A stretch of 64,000 nucleotides of DNA from Methanoplanus endosymbiosus (GTDB lineage: Archaea; Halobacteriota; Methanomicrobia; Methanomicrobiales; Methanomicrobiaceae). The notes under the pieces were generated by a model. The model was not told where the DNA came from. It was given only the letters and a program-made list of their open reading frames with translations, and searched no databases. The stretch covers positions 3,050,935 through 3,114,934 of the forward strand of contig NZ_CP096115.1 in the NCBI RefSeq assembly GCF_024662215.1. Reading direction: 5' to 3'. Positions 13,010 through 20,825 of this stretch are shown here, in pieces (the stretch's first letter is position 1; the number at the start of each line of letters is the position of its first letter). A program made the position numbers and the translations under genes.

Positions 13010-13966
13010 GTGATGAAGATCATCTCCGCAGGCAGTGCAGAAGAAAAGTTCGGAATACCTCCTGATTTCCTTAATGGTGAGGATAAAGGAGTGCCGGATA
13101 ATTTCATCCGGATTCCGGAAACAATTAGTAAATCAGGTAAGGAGAGCATATATGCGAATACATGCAGTTCTCTAACTGTACACAACTCCGATAATCCGGA
13201 AATATCTGAGATAACCATTCTTCCCGGAATTAACCGGGATGGCTGCCGGGAAAATTTTAACAGCATAACCATCCGTCCGGGAGATACAATATCAGTTGTC
13301 GGGCCGACCGGTTCTGGCAAGAGTGCACTGATTAATGACATTGAGATCTTCGCCAGAAAGGATACAGTCACCGGAAGAACCGTTCTCATAAATGGTGAAG
13401 ATCCTCCGGATGAATACATCAGAGACCCTGCAAAAAAGCCCGTTGCACTGATTACCCAGAATACAAAATGCCTGGCAGATCTTATTGTCAGGGATTTTCT
13501 TCAGATGCACCTTCTCTCAAGGAAAATGACCGGAGACAGTATTATTCAGGATACAATCTCACTTGCAAATGAGTTCACCGGAGAAAAAATAATTCCGGAT
13601 GTGAAGATGACCTCACTTTCCGGAGGGCAGACGAGATCACTTATGGTAGCTGATGCGATAATAATCTCCAATGCTCCGATAGTTCTTCTGGATGAAGTGG
13701 AAAATGCAGGAATTTTCAAGGAAAAAGTTATCGAGGCTTTAAAAAAGCACCAGAAATCCTTAATTTTTGTAACCCATGATCCTCTTGTCTCCCTTCTCTC
13801 GGACAGAAGAATTGTAATGAAAAACGGTGCTGTCGATAAAATACTAATTCCCGGAGAAGAAGAGAGAGATGCTCTCCGGGAGATTATCAGAATGGACGGG
13901 ATATTCTGTCGTATGAGGGAGAAGATAAGGGCTGGTGAATTAATTACTTCAGCCGGTGTCATATGA
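13010..13966 (+). CDS. ABC-type ATPase at the head of the coenzyme M cluster
   Basis: A soluble ATPase of 318 residues with a single ABC-type nucleotide-binding domain. Residues 1-85 are a variable N-terminal part with no recognised domain. GPTGSGKSALIND at about residue 97 is the Walker A loop, LSGGQTRSLMVADA is the ABC signature and IVLLDEVEN is Walker B with the catalytic glutamate. No membrane partner is encoded nearby, so a transport role is unlikely; it resembles stand-alone ABC ATPases that assist protein maturation. The first codon is GTG at 13010, with an ATG three bases later that could be the true start. It overlaps the next gene by four bases, and the whole run to ComDE is one operon. 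Confidence 0.8.
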   Translation: MMKIISAGSAEEKFGIPPDFLNGEDKGVPDNFIRIPETISKSGKESIYANTCSSLTVHNSDNPEISEITILPGINRDGCRENFNSITIRPGDTISVVGPTGSGKSALINDIEIFARKDTVTGRTVLINGEDPPDEYIRDPAKKPVALITQNTKCLADLIVRDFLQMHLLSRKMTGDSIIQDTISLANEFTGEKIIPDVKMTSLSGGQTRSLMVADAIIISNAPIVLLDEVENAGIFKEKVIEALKKHQKSLIFVTHDPLVSLLSDRRIVMKNGAVDKILIPGEEERDALREIIRMDGIFCRMREKIRAGELITSAGVI

Positions 13967-14670
13967 AATTACTTGTCATCGCCGGGCCGCCTTCTGCCGG
14001 AAAAACTGCGGTTGTAAGGCAGATAATAAAGCATTTCAACCCGGAAGTTTTGTGTGCATACCTTAAAATTGATGTCGTGACAGCATTTGAGGACAGAGAA
14101 CTTGCAGAGGAGTTTGGTATTCCGGCAAGGAAGATCTGCTCCGGAGATCTATGCCCTGACCATGCCGGAATTATGGTTATGAAAGATGCAGTCTTATGGG
14201 CAGAAGAGGAAGGTGCAGATATGCTGATCGTAGAGAGTGCGGGTCTCTGCCTCAGATGTTCGCCATATACTACCCAGTCGCTTGGAATTGTAGTGCTGAG
14301 TACTGTATCCGGAATAAATTCTCCCTTAAAGATGGCACCAATGCTGGCACTTGCAGATCTTGCGGTTGTGACAAGAACTGATCTCGTTTCCCAGGCGGAA
14401 AAAGAGGTATTCAGGGAGAGAATTAAAGGTGTAAACGGGAATCTTGACATCGTTGAGACAAATGCGGTTCAGGGTACAGGTATGAGATATCTCTTCAGGG
14501 CAATAGATGAACAGACGGATATTTCAGATGCTGATGAGATTGTTCTCAAAGGCACTCCTCCCCTTGGAGTCTGTACAGTATGCGTTGGCAAAAAAGAGAT
14601 CGGCTGGCAGAATCATTTTGGGGTGATAAGGCCGCTTGACAGTGCAGAATTTATGTTTCGGGGTGAATGA
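13963..14670 (+). CDS. P-loop GTPase of the SIMIBI/G3E type (HypB/UreG-like)
   Basis: A 235-residue nucleotide-binding protein. The N-terminus LLVIAGPPSAGKTAVVRQII is the P loop, LIVESAGLCLRCSPY occupies the position of the G3 region, and VVTRTDLV corresponds to the guanine-specificity NK/TxD motif. Five cysteines are visible in two clusters (CSGDLCPDH, CLRC) plus CTVC near the C-terminus, as might bind a metal or an Fe-S cluster. HypB and UreG relatives load nickel into enzymes, so a metallocentre-assembly role is reasonable but inferred. It overlaps the ABC ATPase gene by four bases and is followed after one base by the Fe-S protein gene. Confidence 0.75.
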   Translation: MKLLVIAGPPSAGKTAVVRQIIKHFNPEVLCAYLKIDVVTAFEDRELAEEFGIPARKICSGDLCPDHAGIMVMKDAVLWAEEEGADMLIVESAGLCLRCSPYTTQSLGIVVLSTVSGINSPLKMAPMLALADLAVVTRTDLVSQAEKEVFRERIKGVNGNLDIVETNAVQGTGMRYLFRAIDEQTDISDADEIVLKGTPPLGVCTVCVGKKEIGWQNHFGVIRPLDSAEFMFRGE

Positions 14671-14671
14671 A

Positions 14672-15304
14672 ATGGCAGGATGGCAGCCGCCCGGAAAAGA
14701 CTGCGGCAGATGTGGCTGTCCTGAATGCAGTGAGTTTATAATTTTATTGAAGTCCGGAAAAAAGGTGCTGACAGACTGCCCTTTTTACAGACCGGAAAGT
14801 GAGCCTGTATTGATAAATATTGCCGGAGATACGAATTACAAAGATACTGATATCATTGGCAATTCTCTAGATTTTATACTGCATGCACTTCCCGGAGAAC
14901 CGTCTGCAAGAAAAGTTGTACAGCCTTTTCGTCCTGATCTTGTTGAAAAATGGAATATAATTCCGGGTGATATCGTTCTTGGCCGTCCTGAAGGTGCGGG
15001 ATGTCCGGTTCAGCATGTTCTTTCTGTAATAGATGCCGACTCCGTAACAGGAGTTTTAACCACTCATGTGGTAAGTCCTCTTATTGCAAGAGATCCAAAG
15101 AGAGATGTTAAAGACATTAAGGCCTATAATATGATAGCTTTTGAAGGAATTGCAGAGACTAAAAGGAATCCTCCGGTATTCGGGATGAGGCAGAGGTTTC
15201 TGCCTGGTTACTGCATGATGCATCTTGGTCATACCGGATTGGTAAATATGGTGCTGAAAAGACCTTCAGGTGTTCACATAAGGGTGGAGGATATTATTAT
15301 ATGA
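14672..15304 (+). CDS. Fe-S cluster protein of the coenzyme M cluster
   Basis: About 210 residues. I chose the ATG at 14672, one base after the preceding stop, because it begins right at the conserved part (MAGWQPPGKDCGRCGCPEC). The arrangement of Cys-x2-Cys-x1-Cys-x2-Cys plus a later DCPFY resembles the four-cysteine Fe-S domain of acetyl-CoA synthase/corrinoid Fe-S proteins. The rest contains short conserved segments (DFILHALPGEPSARK, PFRPDLVEKWNI, EGAGCPVQHVL) and no known catalytic motif. Tight coupling, with a four-base overlap into the methanogenesis-marker gene, suggests it supplies electrons or sulfur to that protein. Function unproven. Confidence 0.75.
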   Translation: MAGWQPPGKDCGRCGCPECSEFIILLKSGKKVLTDCPFYRPESEPVLINIAGDTNYKDTDIIGNSLDFILHALPGEPSARKVVQPFRPDLVEKWNIIPGDIVLGRPEGAGCPVQHVLSVIDADSVTGVLTTHVVSPLIARDPKRDVKDIKAYNMIAFEGIAETKRNPPVFGMRQRFLPGYCMMHLGHTGLVNMVLKRPSGVHIRVEDIII

Positions 15305-16527
15305 AAACAACTGCTGAAATCAAAGCAAAACTGGATAAAGGAGAAGCAAAAGTCTATATGGCAGCCGAATTTAAAAAAATGATACGCGATGGCGGAAAAC
15401 CGTCTCTTGATGACGTTGATATTGTTACATGCGGGACATGCGGGATAATGTCTGGTGCAATGGCGGTAATAAGCCTTCAGGTGGCAAAGCCGGGTACATT
15501 CAGACGTGCAGATACAGTCTCTCTGAACGGAGTGCCTGCATATCCTGGTCCAAGTCCGAATGAAGGTCTTGGCATAGTGGATCTGGTTGTATACGGAACC
15601 ACCCATGCTTCTGATGATTATGGCGGTGGTCATTTATTCCGTGATATCATTGAGGAGAAGGAGATTGAAGTTATTGCAGAAGCCGGCGGGAAAAGCTATT
15701 CCAATATACTGTATGGTGATGAATTCCTCTCTTCAAGGATGATTGCCACAAGATGCGCCTACAAAAACTACTCCTGTTTTGTGAATCAATCTCCTGAAGA
15801 TATAAATACAATATTTTCAGCCCTGCCCCTTCGCGGCAATCTGGCTGAGGCCACAGTCAGCGGCTGTGGTGAAATAAATCCGCTTCAGAATGATCCTGAG
15901 ATGAGATCCCTGAAGTCCGGTGCGAAAATTCTCTTAAACGGTGCTGAAGGTTTTATCATGGGGCCTGGTACCAGGAGCACACCGGAAAAACCTAATCTCT
16001 CGGCATTTGCTGATATGGGCGGGATGTCTGGTGAATATACCGGGGGATTTATCACTTCGGCAGGTCCCGAATGTATAATGTCTGTGGCTGGTGCAATTCC
16101 GGTAACAGACGAAAAAATCCTTTCAGATGTGAGCATACTTGACGAGAATATTCCTCTTCCGATTGTGGATATTAAGGACAGATCGCCGCTTGCATATGGG
16201 ACAAATGCAGACATATGGCAGGGAACTGACCACAGAATTAATGTAAATCCGATGAACTGCATATTCTGTGGTGACTGTCCTGCACTTGCAAAATGCCCGA
16301 CAAAGGCTATTATGCCGGGCGGTGGTGTTATTTCATCAAGGTGTGTCTCATGCGGAAACTGTATCCGGACATGCCCCGGTGAGGTTTATTCAATGAAGAC
16401 AAAGCCGGTTAATGTTGGCGGAAGAGAGATCCCTGTAACTCTCAGGCAGTCTGACAGAACGAGAGGGGATAAAATATCAGGAGAATTAAAGGAGAAGATT
16501 ATTGATGGTACTTTCTTATTTCTCTGA
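15301..16527 (+). CDS. Methanogenesis marker 16-type metalloprotein (DUF39 plus two [4Fe-4S] sites)
   Basis: A 408-residue protein. Residues 1-310 belong to the DUF39 family, with the conserved DIVTCGTCGIMSGAMA motif and YGTTHASDDYGGGHLF. Residues about 318-360 are a ferredoxin-like module with CIFCGDCPALAKCP and CVSCGNCIRTCP. DUF39 relatives insert sulfur into aspartate semialdehyde to make homocysteine, with a ferredoxin-type partner. By analogy this paralogue could convert the aldehyde of sulfoacetaldehyde to the thiol of coenzyme M. That is an inference from family chemistry and from its place directly before cysteate synthase and ComDE. It overlaps the Fe-S protein gene by four bases and is 27 bases before the next gene. 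Confidence 0.85.
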   Translation: MKTTAEIKAKLDKGEAKVYMAAEFKKMIRDGGKPSLDDVDIVTCGTCGIMSGAMAVISLQVAKPGTFRRADTVSLNGVPAYPGPSPNEGLGIVDLVVYGTTHASDDYGGGHLFRDIIEEKEIEVIAEAGGKSYSNILYGDEFLSSRMIATRCAYKNYSCFVNQSPEDINTIFSALPLRGNLAEATVSGCGEINPLQNDPEMRSLKSGAKILLNGAEGFIMGPGTRSTPEKPNLSAFADMGGMSGEYTGGFITSAGPECIMSVAGAIPVTDEKILSDVSILDENIPLPIVDIKDRSPLAYGTNADIWQGTDHRINVNPMNCIFCGDCPALAKCPTKAIMPGGGVISSRCVSCGNCIRTCPGEVYSMKTKPVNVGGREIPVTLRQSDRTRGDKISGELKEKIIDGTFLFL

Positions 16528-16554
16528 AGGAAAATCTCCAGTATGGTGAGTTAA

Positions 16555-17823
16555 ATGGGTGAATATAAGCTAAAATGTCCATACTGCGGTAAGATATTTC
16601 CGGATAGGTACACAAATGAATGCCCGTCTAAATGCGGACTGATTCGTGCAGATTACGGGCACAGGCAACTCACTGTCAGAAACCTTCCCGGAATGTTCAG
16701 ATTTCAGGACTGGCTGCCGGTTAAGGGACATATCAAATCAGATGCCGGACCTGTCACATATAAGAGCCTTGAGCTTGCAGAAGAACTTGGTCTTTCAGAA
16801 CTGTATATCTGCTTTAACGGCTACTGGCCTGAAAAATCTGCCTTTATCAAAACATGCTCTTTTAAGGAACTTGAAGCTCTGCCTACATCACTCCGGCTAA
16901 AAGAGCATGGGGGAGGAGTTTTGCAGGTGTCATCCGCAGGAAATACCGGGCGGGCATTTGCGGAAGTGTCTGCAAAATCGAAGATCCCGGTTATTCTGTC
17001 AGTGCCGGAAGAAGGAGTGAAAAATATCTGGACTACTGAAGAGACTGAAGATGTTCTTATGTATTCCGTTTCAGGCGATTATACGGATTCAATAGAGTTT
17101 GGAAACAGTTTATGTGAAATTCCGGGTGTTATCCCTGAAGGCGGAGCAAAAAATCCGGCGAGAAGGGATGGCATGGGCACAACACTTCTTGATGGTGCTG
17201 TCACGATGAAACGGCTTCCTGACTGGTATTTTCAGGCTGTCGGAAGTGGTACCGGGGGAATTGCCGCATGGGAGATGTCACTGAGACTCATTGCGGATGG
17301 CAGGTTTGGGAATAAGCTCCCAAGGCTTCATCTCTGCCAGAATGAGCCGTTTACACCAATGGCTGATGCCTGGAATAAGGGGCTGAGGGATATTGTCTCT
17401 GATTCAGGTGAAATGGAGTCCAGAGAACTTGCTCTTGAGGTATATGCAGGTGTTTTAACAAACCGGCATCCGCCATATTCTGTGGCCGGAGGTCTCTTTG
17501 ATGCCCTTACTGATACAGACGGGGTTATCGTCCCTGTTAAAACTCCGGATGCGAAATCTGCCGGAAAACTGTTTGAGGATACTGAAGGAATCGATCTTGA
17601 CCCTGCGGCAGAGGTATGTGTCGCGTCCCTGATTGATGCAGTTGATGCCGGAACTGTAAAAGATGATGATTATATTCTGCTGAATATCACCGGAGGCGGT
17701 TACAGGCGGCTTACTGAAGATTACGATATGATTCCTGTATTACCTTCTGTAAATCTTCCGGCAGGGAGTACTAATGAAACTGTCAGAACTGAAATTGAGG
17801 AGTGGCTGAAAAATTATGAATGA
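16555..17823 (+). CDS. Cysteate synthase
   Basis: PLP enzyme related to threonine synthase that makes L-cysteate from O-phosphoserine and sulfite, the first step of coenzyme M synthesis in Methanosarcinales and Methanomicrobiales. The 422 residues begin with a cysteine-rich zinc-ribbon-like element (KCPYCGKIFPDRYTNECPSKCG). The PLP lysine is probably in TCSFKELEA, the phosphate loop is in VLQVSSAGNTGRAFAE, and GSGTGGIAAWEMSLR is the second glycine loop. True threonine synthase lacks the coenzyme M neighbours, and the partner gene here is comDE, overlapping by eight bases. Context and sequence together make the call strong. Confidence 0.9.
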   Translation: MGEYKLKCPYCGKIFPDRYTNECPSKCGLIRADYGHRQLTVRNLPGMFRFQDWLPVKGHIKSDAGPVTYKSLELAEELGLSELYICFNGYWPEKSAFIKTCSFKELEALPTSLRLKEHGGGVLQVSSAGNTGRAFAEVSAKSKIPVILSVPEEGVKNIWTTEETEDVLMYSVSGDYTDSIEFGNSLCEIPGVIPEGGAKNPARRDGMGTTLLDGAVTMKRLPDWYFQAVGSGTGGIAAWEMSLRLIADGRFGNKLPRLHLCQNEPFTPMADAWNKGLRDIVSDSGEMESRELALEVYAGVLTNRHPPYSVAGGLFDALTDTDGVIVPVKTPDAKSAGKLFEDTEGIDLDPAAEVCVASLIDAVDAGTVKDDDYILLNITGGGYRRLTEDYDMIPVLPSVNLPAGSTNETVRTEIEEWLKNYE

Positions 17824-18943
17824 GGATAAGGTTCTTGATATTTTAAATGATTTGGGTATTGAATTTGTTGTTTCCCTTCCATGTGACCGGACAAAGGATC
17901 TCTGTGCGGGAATGGAGAGTAAATTTCATTATGTAAATATCAACCGTGAGGAGGATGGGGTTGGGGTCTGTGCCGGTCTTTCCCTTGCAGGCAGGAGATC
18001 TCTTCTACAGATGCAGAGTTCAGGACTTGGTAATTCCATGAATGCTATTATGACACTTACAGATCTTTATGGTCTGCCTCTTCCTGTCATTGCAAGCTGG
18101 AGAGGTGTCTATGAGGAGAAGATTTCTGCTCAGATTCCGTTTAATTCAAAGATACCTGAGATGCTTGAGGCATTTAATATCAGCTATACAATTGTGAATG
18201 AACCTGATGAGTCAGATCTTATCAGAGAAGGGATAATGAAAGCTTTTGATAAGTCAGAAGTACATGTGATCCTAATCACTCCAAAATTCTGGGAGGGTGG
18301 AAGACCTGATTGCTGCGTTCCAGAAATATTCCCTGACAGGTGCAGGCATGTTTCTGTCTCCTATAAACGTGAGATTAAATCTCCGGTTATGAAAAGGTCT
18401 GATGCAATTGAAGCTCTTGCTCCGTTTCTCTCTGATATGCCCGTTATCTGCAATATCGGTGTTCCATGCAAGGAACTGTACAGGGCAGATGACAGGCCTG
18501 AAAATTTCTATATGCTTGGCAGCTATACTCAGGCAACTCCTATAGGGTTTGGGGCTGCACTTGGACAGGAGAAGGATGTTATGGTGATTGACGGTGACGG
18601 AAGCCTTCTTGGCACTGCTGTTTTACCGGCTGTTGCAGCAGAATCTCCTGTAAATCTTATTATTCTTGCCCTTGATAACGGAGCATTCGGAAGTACCGGC
18701 ATGCAGAGAACTCATGCCTGGAATATATGTGATCTGGAATTAATGGCAATCGGAGCGGGGATAAAGAATACTGTTAAGGTACATACTAAAGAGGAACTGT
18801 TGGATGTTTTAAAAAGAAGAAAAAATGGAGAACTTCAGGGTACTCTTTTCATCCATGTTATTATTCTTCCCGGAAATTCGGATGCACCAAATGTACCCTT
18901 AAGTGCATCTGAGATTAAGGAAAGATTTATGACTTCAATCTGA
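17816..18943 (+). CDS. comDE: Sulfopyruvate decarboxylase, fused alpha and beta subunits
   Basis: Thiamine-diphosphate enzyme that converts sulfopyruvate to sulfoacetaldehyde in coenzyme M synthesis. Residues about 1-165 match the alpha (ComD) part with LGIEFVVSLPCDRTKDLC and the glutamate in NREEDGVGVCAGLSLAGR. Residues about 190-375 match the beta (ComE) part with the ThDP motif GDGSLLGTAVLPAVA and LALDNGAFGSTG. Some methanogens encode the two subunits separately; here they are one chain of 375 residues. It is the last gene of the operon, and no further gene follows for 370 bases except degenerate remnants. Confidence 0.95.
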   Translation: MNEDKVLDILNDLGIEFVVSLPCDRTKDLCAGMESKFHYVNINREEDGVGVCAGLSLAGRRSLLQMQSSGLGNSMNAIMTLTDLYGLPLPVIASWRGVYEEKISAQIPFNSKIPEMLEAFNISYTIVNEPDESDLIREGIMKAFDKSEVHVILITPKFWEGGRPDCCVPEIFPDRCRHVSVSYKREIKSPVMKRSDAIEALAPFLSDMPVICNIGVPCKELYRADDRPENFYMLGSYTQATPIGFGAALGQEKDVMVIDGDGSLLGTAVLPAVAAESPVNLIILALDNGAFGSTGMQRTHAWNICDLELMAIGAGIKNTVKVHTKEELLDVLKRRKNGELQGTLFIHVIILPGNSDAPNVPLSASEIKERFMTSI

Positions 18944-19055
18944 TGTATGGATCCATAATATTTTCATACTATTTTTAATATTATTTTTGTGCTATCGTTC
19001 TGTGTGGCATCTTTTCTCCAATTTCTCCGACTCCTTCATACTTCCCCACACCCTC

Positions 19056-19275
19056 TCATACTCCCTCATCAAGCCCCAGCAGAAAGAGCGTTACCGGAAT
19101 TAATTTTATCTTAATCTCACCTTCAGTGATTACCACGGATGAACTTTCGGTTATGATTACTCCTTCATCCAGGCCGAATTTAGTGCATGCAGCCAGCAGT
19201 CCTTTAATCTCCCTCTTTTTATTGTCCTCATTCAGGTCATAGCAGACCTGGTAAGCCTCTGTTATATCCGATGAA
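19056..19275 (-). pseudogene. C-terminal remnant of an archaeal AAA-type ATPase
   Basis: Reading leftward, about 70 codons encode YQVCYDLNEDNKKREIKGLL, then KFGLDEGVIITESSS and IKLIPVTLFLLG. This is the typical last 60-70 residues of the ATPase/DUF4143 superfamily (QVCYDL...REIRGLLEA...GLIIT...I.V.P.WKWLL). The ATPase core and central domain are absent: upstream of about 19275 the strand holds the VapBC remnant instead. The fragment is therefore the 3' stub of a deleted gene. The terminal LLGLDEGV repeats an internal phrase and may be read-through of a damaged end. Confidence 0.65.
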
Positions 19276-19725
19276 GATGCTGACAAAATGATGGAAGCAA
19301 TTGAAGAGGATTGAACGATAATTCTTTACAGCACTTTTTTAATAGATCTTATTAGAAGTCAGAACAGCACCAGGCATAAACGGGCTAAAGAAATTCTGAA
19401 GAAAATGGTAGAAGACAAACAAAATTTTAACACTACTTTTGTAAATGTCTATGAACTGTATAAGGGAGCTTACAGGACAAAGGATGTCAAAGGGTCTATA
19501 AGAAAAATTAACAGATATTTGCAGGTAATAAACGTCCTGGAGCACACCGATGAATATTATGACATATATGGTGAAATCTCAGCAGATTTAGAGAAAAAAG
19601 GAACACCAATCGGTAAATTTGATGAAATGGTGGCGGCAATTGCCATTCATAACGGTGCAAAGATTCTCACCAATAACACAAAGGATTTCGCAAGAATACC
19701 AGGGCTTGAAATCATCAGCCATTAA
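19255..19725 (+). pseudogene. Degenerate VapBC toxin-antitoxin pair
   Basis: The last 19 codons of a VapB-like antitoxin (ending DADKMMEAIEED, stop at 19312-19314) are directly followed by a PIN-domain VapC frame through 19725. The VapC frame reads ILYSTFLIDLIR at its start, where functional toxins have ILD(S/T)xFLIDL. The first catalytic Asp is Tyr (TAC in place of GAC), and the expected initiator is ACG instead of ATG. The downstream acidic residues in GKFDEMVAAIA and TNNTKDF are intact. An internal ATG at 19405 could only yield the C-terminal 106 residues. The antitoxin N-terminus is gone, cut off by the ATPase remnant. Confidence 0.75.
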
Positions 19726-19855
19726 CCATTTTTTCATTTCATCCTCAGGCTCTTATGTATAGTTTCATAATTTCAATTTTAAATAAATTCGTTGTGCTGA
19801 ACCGGGTAATTATCTCTGGATTTCTTTTGGTACATCCTTTCAGTTCCGGATATTT

Positions 19856-20506
19856 TTACTCCCGGTCTCCTCCCGGAATTACTCTTTTATATGACTTATC
19901 AACGCCGATGGTTGCAGTAACTGTTTTGGTATCGTCTTTATTCTTTTTGATTATAGGCCCTGCTTCGATCCATTCCGGGATTTCGAGCCTTTTTTCAACT
20001 TCTTTTAAGGAGGCACTGCCTGTAAGGCAGTCTTCATTGAATGGGATATAAAACTTATAACTGCCTCTCGTTGTAATCAGGAGTGCGAAGGGGTGGCGCT
20101 TCATGTCTTTATGGGGTATTTCGCCCTTGCGATAGAATGTTACGTAGAGTTTCTTCTCTTCAATTCCGGAAGAATCAGTGGTGACCATCTCGGCGGTTAC
20201 ATATGTTATTTCGTCTTTTTCAGAGGTTTTTTTGAAATTTTCGATTTCTTCGATCTCTTTTTTTAGATCTTCAATAGCCTGGTTATTACCGTCATTGTCA
20301 TTGAAAAAGTCAATATAGGTTTTTAAAAATTCCATGTTGGTCTTGTGAAAATGCTCGGCTGCTGCTTCCCAGTATGTTATGAGATAATCTATTTTTCCAC
20401 TGAGGGAATCTGAATATAATTTATTGTATTTAAGCCTCTGAAGTGTACTGTTTTTAATTCTGATAGTGGTATAACCGCTTAAGTCTGAACTGTCTTTTGC
20501 TGGCAT
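19856..20506 (-). CDS. Ribbon-helix-helix-like protein diverging from the BREX locus
   Basis: A 216-residue protein without a known full-length family. Residues about 12-45, YTTIRIKNSTLQRLKYNKLY and the following SLSGKIDYLI, fit the beta-strand plus two helices of archaeal ribbon-helix-helix DNA-binding proteins. A charged coiled-coil-like stretch follows (residues about 76-95, EDLKKEIEEIENFKK), then a beta-rich C-terminal domain ending SYKRVIPGGDRE. It starts at ATG 20506, and the next gene begins on the other strand at 20826, so the two probably share a regulatory region. It could be the local repressor of the defence operon, taking the place of BrxR; this is inferred from position and fold only. 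Confidence 0.65.
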   Translation of the reverse strand: MPAKDSSDLSGYTTIRIKNSTLQRLKYNKLYSDSLSGKIDYLITYWEAAAEHFHKTNMEFLKTYIDFFNDNDGNNQAIEDLKKEIEEIENFKKTSEKDEITYVTAEMVTTDSSGIEEKKLYVTFYRKGEIPHKDMKRHPFALLITTRGSYKFYIPFNEDCLTGSASLKEVEKRLEIPEWIEAGPIIKKNKDDTKTVTATIGVDKSYKRVIPGGDRE

Positions 20507-20825
20507 AGTTATGAAATATATATTCTTTTAATAGGATATATTTGTTGCTATTAAACATTAGTCACCTTTTACTATTTTTTTGCGACAAACATTTTATATG
20601 AGTTAAGATCCAATTAGCATTAATGGAGTATAAGTTTTTAATTATCAATAGGTTGATTAATTATTCTGAACGTGTGGGTAATTCTTAAAACTGTACTTTC
20701 AAAGTATGTTTTTTTGATATTGTAAATAATCTAACTTATGGCACTTTTTACACATTTGACATAATTTTTAAATACAATTGGCTCCTACGATGTAGTATAT
20801 CAAAACTAAAAGGAGTTGATCATGT
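20507..20825. promoter_or_regulatory. Divergent regulatory region of the BREX locus
   Basis: No gene is seen. On the plus strand a TATA-like box TTTTTAAATAC at 20766-20776 and a ribosome-binding site AAAGGAG at 20809-20815 precede the start at 20826. Another ATG at 20822 in a different frame would give only 18 codons. On the minus strand an AT-rich box ATATATATT at about 20516-20524 lies just before the ATG at 20506. The region is very AT-rich and could hold operators, but no clear long palindrome was found. Confidence 0.5.

Noticed and set aside
16555-17823. Threonine synthase
   Set aside because: The sequence is related, but the overlap with comDE and the upstream marker gene point to cysteate synthase.
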